The translations under genes were made by a program, and so were the position numbers. 64,000 nucleotides of DNA from Butyrivibrio sp. CB08 (GTDB lineage: Bacteria > Bacillota > Clostridia > Lachnospirales > Lachnospiraceae): NCBI RefSeq assembly GCF_003625485.1, contig NZ_RAIR01000002.1:434001-498000 (forward strand), in the 5' to 3' direction. Below the pieces are notes generated by a model. The model had not been told where the DNA came from. It did no database searches and worked only from the letters and a program-made list of their open reading frames with translations. Positions 60,641-64,000 of the stretch are shown in pieces. Every line of letters begins with the position of its first letter. Positions within the stretch are counted from its first letter, which is position 1.

Positions 60641-61075
60641 ATGAGCGTACAGCAGATATCCGTCTTTTTGGAAAACAGACCTGGAACCCTTAAGAAGATG
60701 ACCCAGGTTCTTGCAGATCACGAAATAGATATGAGAGCCACTTCCCTTGCTGAGACCAAGGACTTTGGTATTGCAAGACTCATCGTTGACGATGCCATAA
60801 GCGCAGTCAACACCCTTAAAGAGCACGACTTCGTAGCAAGTCTTACTCCTGTTCTTGCAATTGAGATTCCTGACGAGGCAGGCGGACTTAACAAGCTTCT
60901 TGAAATCTTTGCCGATGCAGAGGTAAACATCGAGTACATGTACGCCTTCCCTGGCGGCAAGGCTACCGATAAAGCTGTTATGATCTTCCGAGTAGCTGAC
61001 ACTAAGGCAGCTGAGGCTCGACTTATTGGTAAGGGCGCCAAGATCCTTAACCAGGAAGAAATCTCATCAATCTAA
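60641..61075 (+). CDS. tandem ACT-domain protein
   Basis: A 144-residue protein made of two ACT domains (ISVFLENRPGTLKKMTQVLA from residue 4, and VLAIEIPDEAGGLNKLLEIF from about 72), which usually bind amino acids. Small ACT proteins of this kind commonly accompany iorAB-paaK operons, so it may sense an aromatic amino acid and regulate the pathway. AGGAGG stands 8 nt from this ATG; an ATG two codons upstream is too close. Confidence 0.93.
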   Translation: MSVQQISVFLENRPGTLKKMTQVLADHEIDMRATSLAETKDFGIARLIVDDAISAVNTLKEHDFVASLTPVLAIEIPDEAGGLNKLLEIFADAEVNIEYMYAFPGGKATDKAVMIFRVADTKAAEARLIGKGAKILNQEEISSI

Positions 61076-61090
61076 AACAGCCATAACGTT

Positions 61091-61125
61091 AAGAAGCTGA
61101 TGCATATGCACCAGCTTCTTTTTTA
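61091..61125. terminator. terminator after the ior operon
   Basis: 15-bp arms AAGAAGCTGATGCAT / ATGCACCAGCTTCTT with one mismatch and a T run. It reaches into the stop of the opposing kinase gene. Confidence 0.85.
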
Positions 61126-62439
61126 TCCCTTTGTAGGGATTATGATATCCACTATTGTTCCAAAACCTTCCTGGGACTGGATATGGAGTTCTGCGTCCTC
61201 CATGATCTTAAGTCTGTTTCTAACGTTCTGGATACCTGCAAGATTTCTGTCAAAACCTGTCTCCTTCTCAATCTTGGTCATATCAAAGCCAACACCGTTA
61301 TCCACAACTGATATCTTCACATATCCATTACCCTTGGCGGAATAGATCATTATCTTTCCTGTATCTCCCGGCGGAAGCTTGTAGATACCATGCCTTAATG
61401 CATTTTCTACCAGTGGCTGAATTGTAAGGGCTGGAAGCTCAAATCCCGTAGCATTGGTGTGGTATTCGACTTCAAACCTTCCAGGGCACCTTGTCTTTTC
61501 AAGCTCAAGATATACCATGGTGTGGTTAAGCTCTTTTGCAAATGAAACAAGACGATCAGCATCGATGGACTCAATGTCCTGCCTCAGGTAATTAGAGAGG
61601 TGAACGATGACCTCTTTTGCCCTGGATACATCCTTGTCACAGAGGGAATAAATAGAGTTTAAGGTGTCATACAAAAACTCTGGCTTCATCTGGGACAGAG
61701 CCATCTTGGTTCTCATCTCAGTAAGTTCTTCTGACTGTTTCTTGATATAGATCTCATTTTCAATTATAGTCTTGGCGTTATCATCAAGAGCCTGGGCAAA
61801 CATGATGAATCCGCTTATGATACATGCGATGTTTGAAAGAGAATAGCCATAAATAAATGCCTGTATCACTGCCGCGATAAGAGGAAGGATGATGAAGCTA
61901 AGAAGAGCTATACGTCTGAACCTTGGAATATTTTTGCGGTATTTGGTGATAAACATGATACCTACAAGCATTCCAAGGATAAACAGAACAGTAAGGATAT
62001 TAAATCCCTCGCCTCTCTCATAGAGGTTGGTTTCTGGATTGATCCTGTAAATATAACCATTAAACTGGGATATGGAAATAAAAGCCAGCGAAAGCAGAGA
62101 AAAACCAGTAATAACATAAACAAACTTACTCCCAGACTTCTCCCCTCTCATGGACAAAAGAATATAGACCGAATAGAACACCGGTAAAACAGCGTTGGCT
62201 ACAAAGTTTAAAAAATTGACAACGGTCAGGACAACAAAAGCAGTACGACCAGGATTGCCCCTGTAAAGCCATGCCAGGGCATCAAAAAAGAGCATGACAC
62301 CAATGGCTGCTTCAAGGCTTGCAAGAGCCCTGTACTGCCTCTTGATAACAGACCTGCTAATTATCAGATATGCGGCAGCAACCCAGCAAAAGAGTGCGCC
62401 AAAGAATTCCAGATCGGTGTAAATATATTTGATTACCAC
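61123..62439 (-). CDS. LytS/YesM-type membrane sensor with GHKL ATPase, phosphoacceptor histidine replaced
   Basis: A membrane protein of about 438 residues: six to seven helices (about 5-205), then a His_kinase-type domain and a GHKL ATPase (LTIQPLVENALRHGI, DNGVGFD, GIQNVRNRL). The motif that is normally NPHFLFNTLN reads KPEFLYDTLN (codons AAG CCA GAG TTT), so glutamate replaces the phosphoacceptor histidine. The ATP-binding residues are kept. No response-regulator gene is next to it. The frame opens with a TTG five codons upstream; the GTG chosen here has GGAG at 9 nt. Confidence 0.85.
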   Translation of the reverse strand: MVIKYIYTDLEFFGALFCWVAAAYLIISRSVIKRQYRALASLEAAIGVMLFFDALAWLYRGNPGRTAFVVLTVVNFLNFVANAVLPVFYSVYILLSMRGEKSGSKFVYVITGFSLLSLAFISISQFNGYIYRINPETNLYERGEGFNILTVLFILGMLVGIMFITKYRKNIPRFRRIALLSFIILPLIAAVIQAFIYGYSLSNIACIISGFIMFAQALDDNAKTIIENEIYIKKQSEELTEMRTKMALSQMKPEFLYDTLNSIYSLCDKDVSRAKEVIVHLSNYLRQDIESIDADRLVSFAKELNHTMVYLELEKTRCPGRFEVEYHTNATGFELPALTIQPLVENALRHGIYKLPPGDTGKIMIYSAKGNGYVKISVVDNGVGFDMTKIEKETGFDRNLAGIQNVRNRLKIMEDAELHIQSQEGFGTIVDIIIPTKG

Positions 62440-62528
62440 CCTCAAGATCTCCAATCAAGTTTAATAATCGAGCATCCACTAATAATTATACAGTATATTG
62501 TCAGAAAATTCTCTTGATTTTTTACACT

Positions 62529-62562
62529 AAAAAAGCGCTGCCACCAATTCAGGTGACAGCGC
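62529..62562 (-). terminator. rho-independent terminator after the 5'-nucleotidase gene
   Basis: GCGCTGCCACC / GGTGACAGCGC with one mismatch, 6-nt loop and a T run on the minus strand. Confidence 0.9.
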
Positions 62563-62595
62563 ACTTTTTACATATTAGATCCTACCAGCAATGAA

Positions 62596-64000
62596 TTACT
62601 TAAGCTGTGTCTGATCGCCACGAGGCTGGCCATACTTAGATGCAGGAACTGTGCCTCTAAGCTCTGTCTTAACGTAGTCCATAACTGCCTCGTCCATAAC
62701 GATACCAGTATCAAACTGAGCGCTTGCGTTCTTGAATACATAGTATGTATCTCCGCCGTCTGCGCAGAAGTTGTTTGTAACAACTGCGTATGTATCAGTC
62801 TTGGAGAATGGCTGACCATTGATGCTCTCGATTGTAACTCTGTTGATTGATGCAGGCTTATGATATGTAGAAGCTGGATAAGCAGGTCCCTGTGCAAATG
62901 ACTTCTTGGTATCAATTGTGAACTTGATGCCTGCTGTCTGAGGATATCCACCGATTGCATCAGGAGCTGCGAATGTTGAAGCCTCAAGAGCCTCAAGAAG
63001 CTCTTCACCAGTTACATAAACAACTGCTACAGTGTTTCCGAATGGAAGAACTGTGTTGATATCTTTCTTAGTAATAGCGCCTGCGTGGATAGCTGCACGG
63101 ATTCCACCACCATTTGTGATTGCTACGATGTGATCCTTGTCTACAGTGATAGCGCCTGCGTTCTTAGATACGCTCCAAAGGAGTGCGTCTGTAATAAGGT
63201 CACCAAGGTTTGTCTCCTCTGTTCTGTTTCCAGGAGCCTTAGCGCCGTTGAGTTCTACTTCACTCTTACCAAATGACTGGCCATACTCAGCATCTACTCT
63301 CTTGATGATTGCTGTTGTAACGGCGTCAGTGATGACTTCCTTCTGAAGTCCCTCAAGAGATACAAGGTAGTGATCCTCGATCTTCTTGGAAGCGTTGTCG
63401 ATAACTACAACACCGATGTCCTGAAGCTTTGTTCCTGTTGACTGAATAGGAAGATTATTGCTTGATGCTGTCATAACTGTGTGTGAATGACCATCGATCA
63501 TGAGGTCGATGCCCTTTGTCTTAGGGAATACATCAACGCTTCTGCAAGCGTTAAGCTTGGACTCTTCATCTACACCAAGGTGAGCAAGGCAGATAACAAG
63601 ATCTGCGCCCTCAGCCTTAAGCTGGTCAACCTGCTCCTGTGAGCACTTGTAAAGAGCATCCTTCTCAAGGAATGTGTAACCCTTTACGAATGAAGGAGTA
63701 ACCTTTGTCATTGTCTCAGGTGTTACAAGTCCGTAGAAACCTACTCTTACGCCACCCTTTGTGATGATGGTGTGAGGAGTGAATACAGAATTGCCATTGC
63801 CATCAAGGAATGATGCGCAAACTGTACCAAACTTAGCTGTTGCAAGATTAGCCTTGAGCTGAGTTACACCGTAATCAAACTCGTGGTTACCAAGTGTGAT
63901 CAGATCATAACCAGCAGCGTTCATAGAAGCTACTGCATCAAGACCCTTAGTTGTGCTTACATAAGGTGTACCCTGGCTGAAGTCACCAGCGTCAACGAGG
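62596..64000 (-). CDS. secreted 5'-nucleotidase / metallophosphoesterase (5' end cut by window edge)
   Basis: The frame is open to base 64000; the visible 468 residues begin with the metal motif VDAGDFSQGTP and continue with LGNHEFDYG and GHSHTV, the calcineurin-like catalytic site of UshA/YfkN-type nucleotidases, followed by the 5'-nucleotidase C-terminal domain (GGGIRAAIHAG, PFGNTVAVV, DTYAVVTNNF). The enzyme removes phosphate from extracellular nucleotides. The signal peptide is not in the window, so export is inferred from the family. No cell-wall anchor is present at the C-terminus. An internal ATG near 63924 is not the start. Confidence 0.93.
   Translation of the reverse strand, partial: LVDAGDFSQGTPYVSTTKGLDAVASMNAAGYDLITLGNHEFDYGVTQLKANLATAKFGTVCASFLDGNGNSVFTPHTIITKGGVRVGFYGLVTPETMTKVTPSFVKGYTFLEKDALYKCSQEQVDQLKAEGADLVICLAHLGVDEESKLNACRSVDVFPKTKGIDLMIDGHSHTVMTASSNNLPIQSTGTKLQDIGVVVIDNASKKIEDHYLVSLEGLQKEVITDAVTTAIIKRVDAEYGQSFGKSEVELNGAKAPGNRTEETNLGDLITDALLWSVSKNAGAITVDKDHIVAITNGGGIRAAIHAGAITKKDINTVLPFGNTVAVVYVTGEELLEALEASTFAAPDAIGGYPQTAGIKFTIDTKKSFAQGPAYPASTYHKPASINRVTIESINGQPFSKTDTYAVVTNNFCADGGDTYYVFKNASAQFDTGIVMDEAVMDYVKTELRGTVPASKYGQPRGDQTQLK

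Noticed and set aside
1-64000. tRNA, rRNA, CRISPR array or intact insertion sequence
   Set aside because: None could be recognised by eye on either strand; tRNA absence should be confirmed with a covariance-model search.

Overview
The window looks like chromosomal DNA of a motile, anaerobic, moderately low-GC Firmicute of the Lachnospiraceae, most likely Butyrivibrio or Pseudobutyrivibrio. The evidence is indirect: strong AGGAGG-type ribosome sites, a CIRCE-controlled htpG, MalE-type sugar ABC importers with YesMN and LacI regulators, indolepyruvate:ferredoxin oxidoreductase, DUF4250 and DUF3798 proteins, and a sigma-D-like chemotaxis promoter. I saw no rRNA, tRNA, CRISPR array, phage or intact insertion sequence. 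Both window edges cut genes.

Layout. 1-2.0 kb: 5' part of a peptidase-containing bacteriocin-type (NHLM/PCAT) exporter, divergent from a formate/nitrite channel. 3.0-10.5 kb: sugar locus with a GH13_18 sucrose-phosphorylase-like enzyme and an unusual P-loop kinase, a divergent LacI regulator, then binding lipoprotein and two permeases; operator-like palindromes lie in both intergenic regions. 10.6-16.1 kb: minus-strand envelope operon with PHP tyrosine phosphatase, CapA-type modulator, BY-kinase, an Ig-like membrane protein, an LCP ligase, a sortase-B-like lipoprotein whose catalytic residues are gone, and a secreted coiled-coil protein. 16.3-18.3 kb: chemoreceptor and DUF4250 protein. 18.3-18.7 kb: non-coding region with a long inverted repeat. 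18.7-21.7 kb: flavin reductase and htpG.

21.7-30.6 kb holds the most unusual system: eight closely spaced minus-strand genes starting with a LytTR regulator and its DUF3021 membrane partner, followed by a 63-residue protein, a response regulator with a degenerate first receiver, an HPt protein, and two hybrid histidine kinases with near-identical cores flanking a DUF3798 binding lipoprotein. Two 13-bp direct repeats at the 21-bp pitch expected for LytTR sites lie upstream. 30.6-37 kb is a second sugar importer with YesM/YesN. 37-43.7 kb has a PrsA-like foldase, an FAD oxidoreductase, an L,D-transpeptidase, a 3-hydroxyacyl-CoA dehydrogenase and a 2-isopropylmalate synthase fused to an AraC-type DNA-binding domain, whose promoter overlaps nested inverted repeats.

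44-51.8 kb: MoxR ATPase with its VWA partner, a polytopic membrane protein, a secreted protein of unknown role, an NSS sodium symporter and a leucine-rich-repeat protein. 52-61 kb: a DUF362-ferredoxin protein, an acyl-CoA synthetase with a strong promoter and probable operator, an unknown lipoprotein, a YgjP-like metallopeptidase, and the iorA-iorB-paaK-ACT operon for ferredoxin-linked oxidation of aryl-pyruvates. 61-64 kb: a GHKL membrane sensor whose phosphoacceptor histidine is replaced by glutamate, and a secreted 5'-nucleotidase cut by the right edge.

Start codons were chosen by ribosome-site spacing and family N-termini. Promoter and operator calls are by eye.
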